Assembly: GCA_012798805.1 (NCBI GenBank)
Contig: JAAZMM010000004.1
Location: forward strand, 1 to 64,000
Reading direction: 5' to 3'
DNA from: Bacteroidales bacterium
GTDB lineage: Bacteria > Bacteroidota > Bacteroidia > Bacteroidales > UBA932
Length of the DNA: 64,000 nucleotides
The position numbers and the translations under genes are program-made. The notes beneath the pieces are model-generated. The model worked only from the letters and a program-made list of their open reading frames with translations. It made no database searches and was not told the DNA's origin. Positions 47,212-56,017 of the stretch are shown here, piece by piece. Position 1 is the first letter of the stretch. Every line of letters starts with the position of its first letter.

Positions 47212-47406
47212 GCTAAATAACTTGACTTTTGGTTATCTGTAAAGATTTTTATTTGTTAATTTATTATTTTACCTTTGAATTTTAGTATATTTTCTAATTT
47301 ATATATTACATTTAAAGTTGTTGAAGTTCAGCAACATAGTGAGTAAAAGTGTTGTTTTTTATTAAAATTAAGCAAGTTAAAACTTGCGATAGTAAAGTAA
47401 TTAGTC

Positions 47407-48528
47407 ATGGTAAACAAGCAAATAAAGTTATTCAACGTTTTTATGCCTGAGACTACTATTGCAGCTCTCAACCAGACTCTATACTCCGGCTTTGTTGCAG
47501 AAGGACCGAAGGTCAGGGAATTTACTCAGATGGTATCCGATTATTTGCAGAACCCTCGGACGATGATGGTCAATAACTGCACTATGGCGCTTCAGATTGC
47601 GTGTCATCTTTCTGATGTCCACCCCGGAGATGAAGTGATTACTACGCCCTTGACCAGTATCTGCACCAATGTCCCTATTCGTCATCTTAAGGGAAAACCG
47701 GTTTGGGCGGATGTGGATCCGACAACAGGTATGTCCGATATCAATGACGTGGAGAAACTTATCAACAAGAGGACAAAGGCTATCATGCTTCTCCACAAGG
47801 ATGGGGATATCGTTGACCTGGATAAATATGTGGATCTTGCCAAGTCTTACGGTGTCCGTCTTATAGAGGATTGTGCACATACTTATGGTGCCAAGTACAA
47901 CGATAAGATGATTGGCAATCATGGGGATATTTGCTGTTTCTCTTTTCAGGCAATCAAGCATTTGACCACCGGAGATGGTGGTTGTATGACTTTTCAGGAC
48001 GAGGAACTCTACGAGCGCGGTAAAAAACTAAAATGGTTGGGGGTAGATCGTGATAAGCGTGATGGTAATCCGTGGCTTTCAGATATTACCGAATTGGGTT
48101 ATAAGGCAAATATGAATGATATAGCCGCCACAATAGGAGTTGAGGCACAGAAGGTTATTGAACCGATCATTGAAAAATATCATCATAATGGAGAGCTTTT
48201 CACAAAGACACTCAAGGATCTGAATATACCGGGAGTTACTCTGATCCGTCGTGATCCCAAAGCATATTCCGTTTATTGGACCTATGTGATTATGTCAGAA
48301 AAACGAGATGGACTTTGTGCATATCTGGAAGAAAATGGTGTTTTTGCCGAACAGAATCATCCGAGGAATGACGTATGGACTATCTTCAAGGATTCTCGCA
48401 GAGAACTTCCGGGGGTTGATTTTTTTGCTGCCCGGGAACTTTCCTTGCCTTGTGGATGGTGGGTGGATGATGAGGATATTTATAGAATCTGCGATCTTAT
48501 TAAGAATTACCAAAAAAAATATAACTAA
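47407..48528 (+). CDS. DegT/DnrJ/EryC1/StrS family aminotransferase (second copy type)
   Basis: VNNCTMALQIACHLSDVHPGDEVITTPLTS; CFSFQAIKHLTTGDGGCM. Confidence 0.88.
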   Translation: MVNKQIKLFNVFMPETTIAALNQTLYSGFVAEGPKVREFTQMVSDYLQNPRTMMVNNCTMALQIACHLSDVHPGDEVITTPLTSICTNVPIRHLKGKPVWADVDPTTGMSDINDVEKLINKRTKAIMLLHKDGDIVDLDKYVDLAKSYGVRLIEDCAHTYGAKYNDKMIGNHGDICCFSFQAIKHLTTGDGGCMTFQDEELYERGKKLKWLGVDRDKRDGNPWLSDITELGYKANMNDIAATIGVEAQKVIEPIIEKYHHNGELFTKTLKDLNIPGVTLIRRDPKAYSVYWTYVIMSEKRDGLCAYLEENGVFAEQNHPRNDVWTIFKDSRRELPGVDFFAARELSLPCGWWVDDEDIYRICDLIKNYQKKYN

Positions 48529-48529
48529 A

Positions 48530-48964
48530 TTGGACTGGAAAAAACCATTTGATGAGCTGGAACTAGTTTTACACACCGATCCTCGTGGTGCACTTTTCGA
48601 GGTGTTGAGGTTTGAAGACTTCAATATTCCCAAGGGCGGTTATGTTTATACTTTTTCCATCAATCCTCACTACCGTCGGGGAGACCACTATCATTACAAG
48701 AAGGAAGAGTGGTTCACTTGTGTCTATGGCACGGCCAAGGTATTGTTGTCCACCGTGGATGGCAAGCATCACCGTGTTATTGAATTGTCTGCCGACAAAC
48801 CATCATTAGTGTATGTTCCTGCAGAAACCATTCATGCAGTGGTAAATCAAGGAGAGGATGTGGCGGTGCTTGTATCGTATGGTACGATTCCACATGTTGA
48901 TGGTAAAGAGGATAATGATACTTTCTATCAAAAAGCTTGTGCTGATTTGGAAATAAATTTGTAG
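48530..48964 (+). CDS. Cupin-domain protein resembling WxcM-like/CapF C-terminal epimerase domain
   Basis: DPRGALFEVLRF...HYRRGDHYHYKKEEWFTCVYGTAKVLL...VPAETIHAVVNQGEDVAVLVSYG; TTG start at 48530. Confidence 0.75.
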   Translation: MDWKKPFDELELVLHTDPRGALFEVLRFEDFNIPKGGYVYTFSINPHYRRGDHYHYKKEEWFTCVYGTAKVLLSTVDGKHHRVIELSADKPSLVYVPAETIHAVVNQGEDVAVLVSYGTIPHVDGKEDNDTFYQKACADLEINL

Positions 48965-48968
48965 GAAT

Positions 48969-50204
48969 ATGTATATTCCAATTATTTATACAGGGTCCTT
49001 CCCATATGGGAAAGCGTCTGCCAATCGTGTCCTTTCATATGCTGTGGAAATGGCCAAATGTGGACACGAGGTAGAGGTGATTAGCCTTGTTACTTATGAC
49101 CAACCTTTTACAGATGAGGAAAGAGAGGATTTGATAAGGCGTTCTGCAATTACCTATCGAGGGGTAAATGTGCATTATGCTTCGGGAAAGGATTTTTGGC
49201 CGAGAGGTGAAGGATATAAGGTAAGGAAGTTATGGTTGTATTTGAGAGGTATTCTAAGTGCGAGAAGTTTGCTTAACAAAAGAAAAGGAGACTATCTTTC
49301 CATTATGATGCTAAGCTCTAGTATTTTCCAGTACTTTTGGTTCTCTTCCGTTGCCAAAAGAAATAATGCAAAACTGGTTATTGAGCGTGCTGAATTGCCT
49401 TCTATTGAGCAGAATAAAAGCAAGTATGAGAAATCATTTCTTGGGCGCTTGTTAATTTATTTTACAAAAAAAGCTTTCAAAAAGCCGGATGCCTGGATAC
49501 TGGAGACTCAGCACTTGGTTGACTATTATATTCCGCTCGCAAAGCCCAATTGTCCCTATCTTGTCGTTCCCATGACAGTGGATATTGCTAAATATTCACT
49601 ACCGACTAAGATGCTTTCTCCATATTCTCCTTACATAGCCTATTGTGGCAATATGAGTGAAGCAGATGGTATCTCTATCTTGATAAAGGCTTTTGCCTTG
49701 GTTGCAGAGAAATTCCCTTCGTATAAATTGGTTCTGGCCGGAGATTCATCAGCGGTTCCTGCCCAGAAACAGTTAGTAACTGAACTGGATCTTAACAACC
49801 GTGTCGTTTTTCTGGGCCGGATTTCATCGGAAGCGGTTCCTCAATTTCTTACAAATGCATCATTTCTTGCTCTGGCAAGCCCTACTTCCATTAGAAGTAC
49901 TACAACGATGCCTTGTAAAGTGGGGGAATATTTGTGTACAGCCAATCCTGTTATAGTAACGAATCTTGGTGAGATACCTAAATATCTTACTGATGGGGTG
50001 TCTGCTTTTCTACCGGAAGCGGATAGTCCTGAAAAATTCGCTAAAGCATTGGAAAAGGCAATGAATACAGATAGGGACACACTTATATCTATCGGTAGAG
50101 AGGGATATAAGGTGGCTGAGGCGAATTTTAATAGTACTGTTCAAGCAAAACGAATAGTTGATTTTTTAATTGAGTTGGCTGAAAAGCAGAGTTTATTGTT
50201 ATGA
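48969..50204 (+). CDS. Glycosyltransferase family 4-like
   Basis: YTGSFPYGKASANRVLSYAVEMAKCGHEVEVIS; YIAYCGNMSEADGISILIKAFALVAEKFPSYKLVLAGDSS; CKVGEYLCTANPVIVTNLGEI. Confidence 0.88.
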   Translation: MYIPIIYTGSFPYGKASANRVLSYAVEMAKCGHEVEVISLVTYDQPFTDEEREDLIRRSAITYRGVNVHYASGKDFWPRGEGYKVRKLWLYLRGILSARSLLNKRKGDYLSIMMLSSSIFQYFWFSSVAKRNNAKLVIERAELPSIEQNKSKYEKSFLGRLLIYFTKKAFKKPDAWILETQHLVDYYIPLAKPNCPYLVVPMTVDIAKYSLPTKMLSPYSPYIAYCGNMSEADGISILIKAFALVAEKFPSYKLVLAGDSSAVPAQKQLVTELDLNNRVVFLGRISSEAVPQFLTNASFLALASPTSIRSTTTMPCKVGEYLCTANPVIVTNLGEIPKYLTDGVSAFLPEADSPEKFAKALEKAMNTDRDTLISIGREGYKVAEANFNSTVQAKRIVDFLIELAEKQSLLL

Positions 50205-51475
50205 TTCAAAAGGCTAGAACTTGGTTTACAAAGTTAGATGTATTATTACTGCTGATTTTTCTGCTTTTTTTGGCGGGATCAACATTCTTTTTGGCATATG
50301 ATGCTTTTGTAGTAGGTTTATTTTTTATTCTGTTATCAATATTTCTTTATAGGAAATGTAGTTTTGATGTCGAATTCTTTATTGTATTGGCATTGTGGTG
50401 TGTGGTAAACCTTATATCATACCTTGTAAATAACGAGTTGCCGATAATCACTTTTCTAGGTTCTGTTTTAAGAATGTGTATCCCATATTTTGTGGTAAAA
50501 ATCATAGGGGCTTCATTTTTTGAAAAATTATTCCGTTTTTTATATATACTTGTCATAATTGCCTCATGTTGCTATATAATAGAGGTAATTGCGCCCTCAT
50601 TTGTGAATAGTCTTACTCCACATCTGAACTTTTTGTTACGTGGGAGAAGGCTTGCAAATGGAGATTTTTATATTATTGTTTATAATCATCTTGGTTTGTA
50701 TAATAAGTATTATGGTATTTTTCCGAGGAATAGCGGTTTTATGTGGGAACCGGGTGCTTATGCATGGATTCTCAACTTTATGATAATCTACAAGCTTCAT
50801 AGAGACAATTATGTGCTTGACAGAAAGATTTTACTGCTCATTCTTGCCCTTATTTTGACATTCTCTACGGCAGGTTATTTAGGTTTGTTTTTCATTGCTA
50901 TTTTCTATCTTATAAAACGTGGGTCCAGAAGAGCCTTGCTACTACTTCCTTTCGTCTTGTTGGTTTTTGTGTATGGGGCTATTAAATTGTTTAATACTGC
51001 TGATTTTTTGTCAGAGAAACTAGATAATTATCAGGAACTGGGTATGGAGGTAACAGAGGCAACATTTGAAGATGAGTCTTGGATGAGGGTTACTCGTATT
51101 GCTATGGGTAGAATCAGTTTAGAGAATTCTTTAGTGCATCCATGGGGAGATGGTGTCAATTTAAGCTCCTATATTGTAAAAAAATATGGAGAGATATTAG
51201 CTCCCAATGCATTGGCATCGTTATTATGTGGTTGGGGATGGTTAGGTTTTATAGCTTTTATTATTGCTGTATGGAGATTTAATCCCATAGGTCTTAAAAA
51301 AGGTTTTGGTCCATTCTTATTTATACCTCTGTTTATTTCACTATTTTCAAATCCTTATAGTAGTTGTCAATACTTTATGTATGCGATTTTCTATTATTCA
51401 ATTATTTGTAAAAATTTTCAAAATAGAAACTATGTTGATATCCATATTGGTAGCCGGAGATCTGGTTCCTCATGA
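50201..51475 (+). CDS. wzy: O-antigen polymerase/ligase-like polytopic membrane protein (Wzy candidate)
   Basis: About 10 TM segments, RNSGFMWEPGAYAWILNFMIIY periplasmic loop; ATGA coupling. Confidence 0.75.
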   Translation: MIQKARTWFTKLDVLLLLIFLLFLAGSTFFLAYDAFVVGLFFILLSIFLYRKCSFDVEFFIVLALWCVVNLISYLVNNELPIITFLGSVLRMCIPYFVVKIIGASFFEKLFRFLYILVIIASCCYIIEVIAPSFVNSLTPHLNFLLRGRRLANGDFYIIVYNHLGLYNKYYGIFPRNSGFMWEPGAYAWILNFMIIYKLHRDNYVLDRKILLLILALILTFSTAGYLGLFFIAIFYLIKRGSRRALLLLPFVLLVFVYGAIKLFNTADFLSEKLDNYQELGMEVTEATFEDESWMRVTRIAMGRISLENSLVHPWGDGVNLSSYIVKKYGEILAPNALASLLCGWGWLGFIAFIIAVWRFNPIGLKKGFGPFLFIPLFISLFSNPYSSCQYFMYAIFYYSIICKNFQNRNYVDIHIGSRRSGSS

Positions 51476-52565
51476 AAGAACAGTACCTCTTTTCGAAGCA
51501 CATAAGACAGTTTACCTTTTTGGTGATGTCCTGTCGCTCATTCAAGAATCGGATTTCAGTGTTGTTAATTTTGAGGCCCCTATAGTTCTGGACAAACCAA
51601 CGCCGATAAAAAAAACGGGGCCCAACCTATATGCATCTTTAGCAACAATAGAGGTTGTCAAAGATGCCGGATTTGATCTGTTAACTCTTGCGAACAATCA
51701 CTTTCGGGATCAAGGGCAAGCAGGAGTGTGTAATACGCTGAGTAGTGCTGATTCTATTGGGCTGAATTATGTAGGAGGTGGCAAAAATTTGAAGGAAGCT
51801 CGCAAAGTGTTCTATCAGCATATTAAAGATAAAATTTTTGCCTTTATTAATGTTTGCGAACAGGAGTTTTCTATTGCCGAAGATGGGTATGGGGGAAGCA
51901 ATCCTTATGATTTGATTAATATTCATCACGATATCGTAGAAGCGAAAAAAAAAGCAGATTATGTTATTATGATCATACATGGTGGCATAGAACATTATCA
52001 ATTGCCTTCGCCACGGATGAAACGAGAGTATCGATATTTCGTGGAGCTTGGTGCGGATGTGGTTATCAACCATCATCAGCATTGCTATTCAGGCTATGAG
52101 ATTTACCGAGACAAGCCAATTTTCTACGGCCTAGGTAATTTTTGTTTTGATCTAAAAGTACTCCGTAATAATGGCATGTGGGACAAGGGGTGGCTTGTAA
52201 AATTAATGTTTGAGGACAATAAAATAGGGTTTACGCTATTTCCTATTCTTCAATGTGCAGACTTTCCTAATGTGCAACTTTTGGAAAGAGATGCTTTCTC
52301 ATCTACTTTAGATAAATTGAACAAAATTATTAGTGATGATAATCTGTTGGAAGAAGAGTATGATAAATGGGCTACCAAAAAGGCTAAACGAATGATATCA
52401 CGATTGAATCCTTTTGGCAACAAGTATTTTGACAAGTTGTACAAACGAGGGTGGCTTGGAAATCTCCATGGTACCAAACGACTTTATTTTACAAAATGTT
52501 TATTGTATTGTGAATCACATCTCGATATCATTAAGCGCATATTAAAGTTAAAGATTAAGAGCTAA
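51432..52565 (+). CDS. CapA (PgsA-type) metallophosphatase family protein
   Basis: ILVAGDLVPHE; VVNFEAPI; TLANNHFRDQG; IHGGIEHYQLPSPRMKREYRYFVELGADVVINHHQHCYSGYEIY. Confidence 0.88.
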   Translation: MLISILVAGDLVPHERTVPLFEAHKTVYLFGDVLSLIQESDFSVVNFEAPIVLDKPTPIKKTGPNLYASLATIEVVKDAGFDLLTLANNHFRDQGQAGVCNTLSSADSIGLNYVGGGKNLKEARKVFYQHIKDKIFAFINVCEQEFSIAEDGYGGSNPYDLINIHHDIVEAKKKADYVIMIIHGGIEHYQLPSPRMKREYRYFVELGADVVINHHQHCYSGYEIYRDKPIFYGLGNFCFDLKVLRNNGMWDKGWLVKLMFEDNKIGFTLFPILQCADFPNVQLLERDAFSSTLDKLNKIISDDNLLEEEYDKWATKKAKRMISRLNPFGNKYFDKLYKRGWLGNLHGTKRLYFTKCLLYCESHLDIIKRILKLKIKS

Positions 52566-52572
52566 AATACTT

Positions 52573-53928
52573 ATGAGTTTATCATTATACTTACAAGATT
52601 TGGTTCGAGGTACTCGAATCGTAAAAACCAAAAAAGAGTTGGAAAAATCTGATTTCTGGAGTAGAGAACAACTGGATGAGTACCAATTGAAGAAACTGCA
52701 AAAGTTGGTCTCTTTTAGCTACCAGCATGTGCCTTATTATCGCAAGTTGTTTGATAGTATTGGTTTAAAACCAGATGATATTCGGGAATTGGCAGATATA
52801 CAAAAGATTCCTATATCGACAAAAGAGATGATACGACAAGGAAAAGACAATCTCATCGCCGATAATGTGAATATCAATAGCTATAAGATAAAACGTGCAG
52901 TAACAGGTGGAACTACCGGCATACCTTTCGCCTTTTATAAGGACACTCAAACAAGGGATTTCTCTTGGGGGGCTTATTATCGTTGGCACGATTGGATGGG
53001 GATAAAAAATAGAGATAGCAAAGCAGTGTTGTGGTCTTCTGGAGCGGTAATTGAACATACTTGGTGGCAAAAATGCAAATCATATGTTCTTGATCGAATG
53101 AGTAAGAGTCTACATATAAATGCATATGGACTGAATAAAGAGTCTTTACCAGACGTTGCTAAGCAGTTGATTAAACATAAGCCCGCTTTAATTCATGGCT
53201 ATCTTAGTGCCGTTTTGCAAGTAGCAAAATACTTCAAAGAGCATAATTTAACATTACCATCCTTAAAAGCTATTTCCAGTACAACAGAGACTCTTCTCCC
53301 TATGTATAGACAATATATAGAGGAGACCTTTAATGTAAAAATGTTTGATCAATATGGCGGCGGAGAATGTAATAGTATGGCTTTTGAGTGTGATGCTCAT
53401 ATAGGGCTCCACGTGACCGAAGAACATTGTTTATTGGAAATTGTAGATGAATCAGATAGTTATTGTTACGGCAAACCGGGTAGGGTTATCCTGACGGATT
53501 TAGATAACTATGCATTTCCATTCATTAGATACGAAAACGGCGATAGTGCCATAATGTCTCAGAAACAATGTGATTGTGGCAGACATTCCAAACTTCTTGA
53601 ATCTATTTCAGGACGCACTGCAGATGTCATCTATATTAAAGATGATGTTCCTGTAACTGCCGCTTTCTTTGTGAGTATGTTTATTGAATTACACAGCGAC
53701 TGGTTCGAGCATTTTACGAGATTTCAGGTTTATCAAAAAAAGAAAGGAGAGTTGGTGTTTAGACTGGAAAAAGCCAATAAAGATAAAGAATACCCTGAAA
53801 GTGGAAGAATAGAACTTCTTAAAAATTTGCAAAAACTGGCCAATAAGGTTGAGCTGGAAATTTTAGATAATTTGCCATACGATAAATCAGGGAAGTTTAG
53901 ATATGTTATTTCAGATGTAAAAGAATAA
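52573..53928 (+). CDS. Phenylacetate-CoA ligase/CapK-like adenylate-forming enzyme
   Basis: AVTGGTTGIPFAFYKD; FDQYGGGECNSMAFEC; SGRTADVIY. Confidence 0.86.
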   Translation: MSLSLYLQDLVRGTRIVKTKKELEKSDFWSREQLDEYQLKKLQKLVSFSYQHVPYYRKLFDSIGLKPDDIRELADIQKIPISTKEMIRQGKDNLIADNVNINSYKIKRAVTGGTTGIPFAFYKDTQTRDFSWGAYYRWHDWMGIKNRDSKAVLWSSGAVIEHTWWQKCKSYVLDRMSKSLHINAYGLNKESLPDVAKQLIKHKPALIHGYLSAVLQVAKYFKEHNLTLPSLKAISSTTETLLPMYRQYIEETFNVKMFDQYGGGECNSMAFECDAHIGLHVTEEHCLLEIVDESDSYCYGKPGRVILTDLDNYAFPFIRYENGDSAIMSQKQCDCGRHSKLLESISGRTADVIYIKDDVPVTAAFFVSMFIELHSDWFEHFTRFQVYQKKKGELVFRLEKANKDKEYPESGRIELLKNLQKLANKVELEILDNLPYDKSGKFRYVISDVKE

Positions 53929-53934
53929 TCAATA

Positions 53935-54948
53935 ATGAAAATACTAATAACAGGTGGTGCAGGATTTATAGGAAGTAATCTTTGCGAATATTTTGTACAC
54001 AAAGGTTACACGGTTGTTTGTTTAGATAATCTTTCTACGGGCTTTAAGCACAATATAGAACAATTGCTAAGTAAGCCCAACTTCACTTTTGTGGATGGAG
54101 ATATTCGCGACATAGAAGTTTGCAAACAGGTAGTAAAAGGCTGTGATGCCGTACTTCATCAAGCAGCACTGGGCTCAGTGCCGCGAAGTATCAATAATCC
54201 GATAGCTACAAATGCTACTAATATAGATGGTTTCCTAAATATGCTTGTAGCTACAAGAGATGCCGGTATAAAGAGATTTGTGTATGCTGCCAGTTCTTCA
54301 ACTTACGGTGATAGCAAAGAGTTACCTAAAATAGAACACAATATAGGGCGGCCTCTTTCACCATATGCTATAACAAAATATGTGAACGAACTCTATGCCA
54401 ATGTATTCTCTGACCTATATGGTTTGGAAACGATAGGACTGCGTTATTTTAATGTTTTTGGTCGCAGACAAGATCCAAATGGAGCTTATGCAGCGGTTAT
54501 TCCATTATGGGTAAAAGCCTTTATCAACCATGACTCTCCTATGATAAATGGTGATGGCACCTATTCGCGGGACTTTACATATATCGATAATGTGATACAA
54601 GCCAATGAACTGGCTATGACTACACCCAAAGAGATTATTGTAAAACAATCCGGGTTATATAATATGAATTTACCCCTAAATGCTTCGTTAGACCTGGTTT
54701 TTAATATAGCTTATGGGGGCAACACTACCTTATTACAACTTTTTGATTGCCTTAGGACAAACTTGTCAAAGTTTGACCCCGAAATAGCCTCTATACAGCC
54801 TGTTTTTAGAGAGGTTAGGAAAGGAGATATACCACATTCACAAGCATCTATTGAGAAAGCAAAGAGAATTTTGGGATATAATCCGCACTACAGTGCTTTA
54901 GAAGGGTTTGAACAGGCCTGTGAATGGTATTGGAATAATTTGAAATAA
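53935..54948 (+). CDS. NAD-dependent epimerase, WbpP/TviC-like UDP-HexNAc 4-epimerase
   Basis: LITGGAGFIGSNLCEYF; ALGSVPRSINNPIATNATNIDGFLN; YAITKYVNELYA. Confidence 0.86.
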   Translation: MKILITGGAGFIGSNLCEYFVHKGYTVVCLDNLSTGFKHNIEQLLSKPNFTFVDGDIRDIEVCKQVVKGCDAVLHQAALGSVPRSINNPIATNATNIDGFLNMLVATRDAGIKRFVYAASSSTYGDSKELPKIEHNIGRPLSPYAITKYVNELYANVFSDLYGLETIGLRYFNVFGRRQDPNGAYAAVIPLWVKAFINHDSPMINGDGTYSRDFTYIDNVIQANELAMTTPKEIIVKQSGLYNMNLPLNASLDLVFNIAYGGNTTLLQLFDCLRTNLSKFDPEIASIQPVFREVRKGDIPHSQASIEKAKRILGYNPHYSALEGFEQACEWYWNNLK

Positions 54949-54953
54949 TAAAG

Positions 54954-55916
54954 ATGAAAATACTATTTGTTTGTAGTGGAAATTCAGACCAAGGAATCGG
55001 TCCTATCATTATTAATCAGGCCTCAGCATTGACTGCAAATAATTCTGGTTTATCAATAGATTTTTTTTCTATTCAAGGCAAAGGAATAAAAGGATATATG
55101 AAAAATATTATTCCTTTAAGAAAAAGGTTTAAAGAGGGGAAATATGATATCGTACATGCTCATTACTCTTTATCAGCTATTGTTGCAAGTTTTGCTGGAG
55201 CTAAACCTCTGGTTGCCTCGTTAATGGGTGACGATGTTAATGCAAATCCCAATTCCAAATTAATACTGAAGATATTCAAGCGTTTTTTTTCTTGGAAGGC
55301 TATTATTGTTAAGTCTGAGAATATGAAGCAGTCATTAAATTATCCTAAGGCACTTGTAATACCTAATGGAGTTAACTTGAACCGATTTATCCCTATGCAA
55401 AGAGAGATATGTCAAGAAAAATTGAAATGGAATCATGAAAAGAAGCATATATTGTTCACATCTAATCCTCAAAGACAAGAAAAAAATTATTTATTAACTC
55501 AACAAGCGATAGAATTATTACAAGATAAAGATGTCAAGCTTCATTGCTTGATGGATGTCCCTAATGAGGAAACACCTATATGGTACAATGCGGCCGATGT
55601 GGTAATTCTCACAAGTTTGCGTGAGGGTAGTCCTAATGCAATAAAAGAAGCTATGGCTTGCAACAGGCCTATTGTCTCCACAAATGTGGGAGATGTCTCG
55701 TGGTTATTTGGGAATACACCAGGATGCTATTTAACTGATTTTGATGTAAATAATTGTGCAAAAAAAATAGAAAAGGCCATACGTTTTTCCTCAGAAATCG
55801 GGGAAACTAACGGTAGAGAGCGGATTTTAGAATTAGGATTGGGCAATAATCAAGTCGCAGAGCGAATAGTGTCTATATATACGAGTATTTTAAAAAGCGA
55901 ATATATTACATCATAA
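54954..55916 (+). CDS. Glycosyltransferase family 4-like
   Basis: HAHYSLSAIVASF...IPNGVNLNRFIP...LTSLREGSPNAIKEAMACNRPIVSTNVGDVSWL. Confidence 0.9.
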   Translation: MKILFVCSGNSDQGIGPIIINQASALTANNSGLSIDFFSIQGKGIKGYMKNIIPLRKRFKEGKYDIVHAHYSLSAIVASFAGAKPLVASLMGDDVNANPNSKLILKIFKRFFSWKAIIVKSENMKQSLNYPKALVIPNGVNLNRFIPMQREICQEKLKWNHEKKHILFTSNPQRQEKNYLLTQQAIELLQDKDVKLHCLMDVPNEETPIWYNAADVVILTSLREGSPNAIKEAMACNRPIVSTNVGDVSWLFGNTPGCYLTDFDVNNCAKKIEKAIRFSSEIGETNGRERILELGLGNNQVAERIVSIYTSILKSEYITS

Positions 55917-56017
55917 AAAACGAAGGTAGTATCTTATAAACTATGTAAGTAGAAGAATGTAGGGTTGAAGAGGTAACATGAACTTCGAAACCACACATTT
56001 GTAAACTGCATTATCAA

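Noticed and set aside
48308-48529. Extended N-terminus of the cupin protein (ORF start 48308)
   Set aside because: Overlaps the conserved end of the aminotransferase; cupin homology begins just after 48530, so TTG 48530 is preferred.
51306-51431. Extended N-terminus of the CapA-like protein
   Set aside because: Overlaps wzy and gives a hydrophobic stretch unrelated to the family; ATG at 51432 fits the family start (LISILVAGDL).
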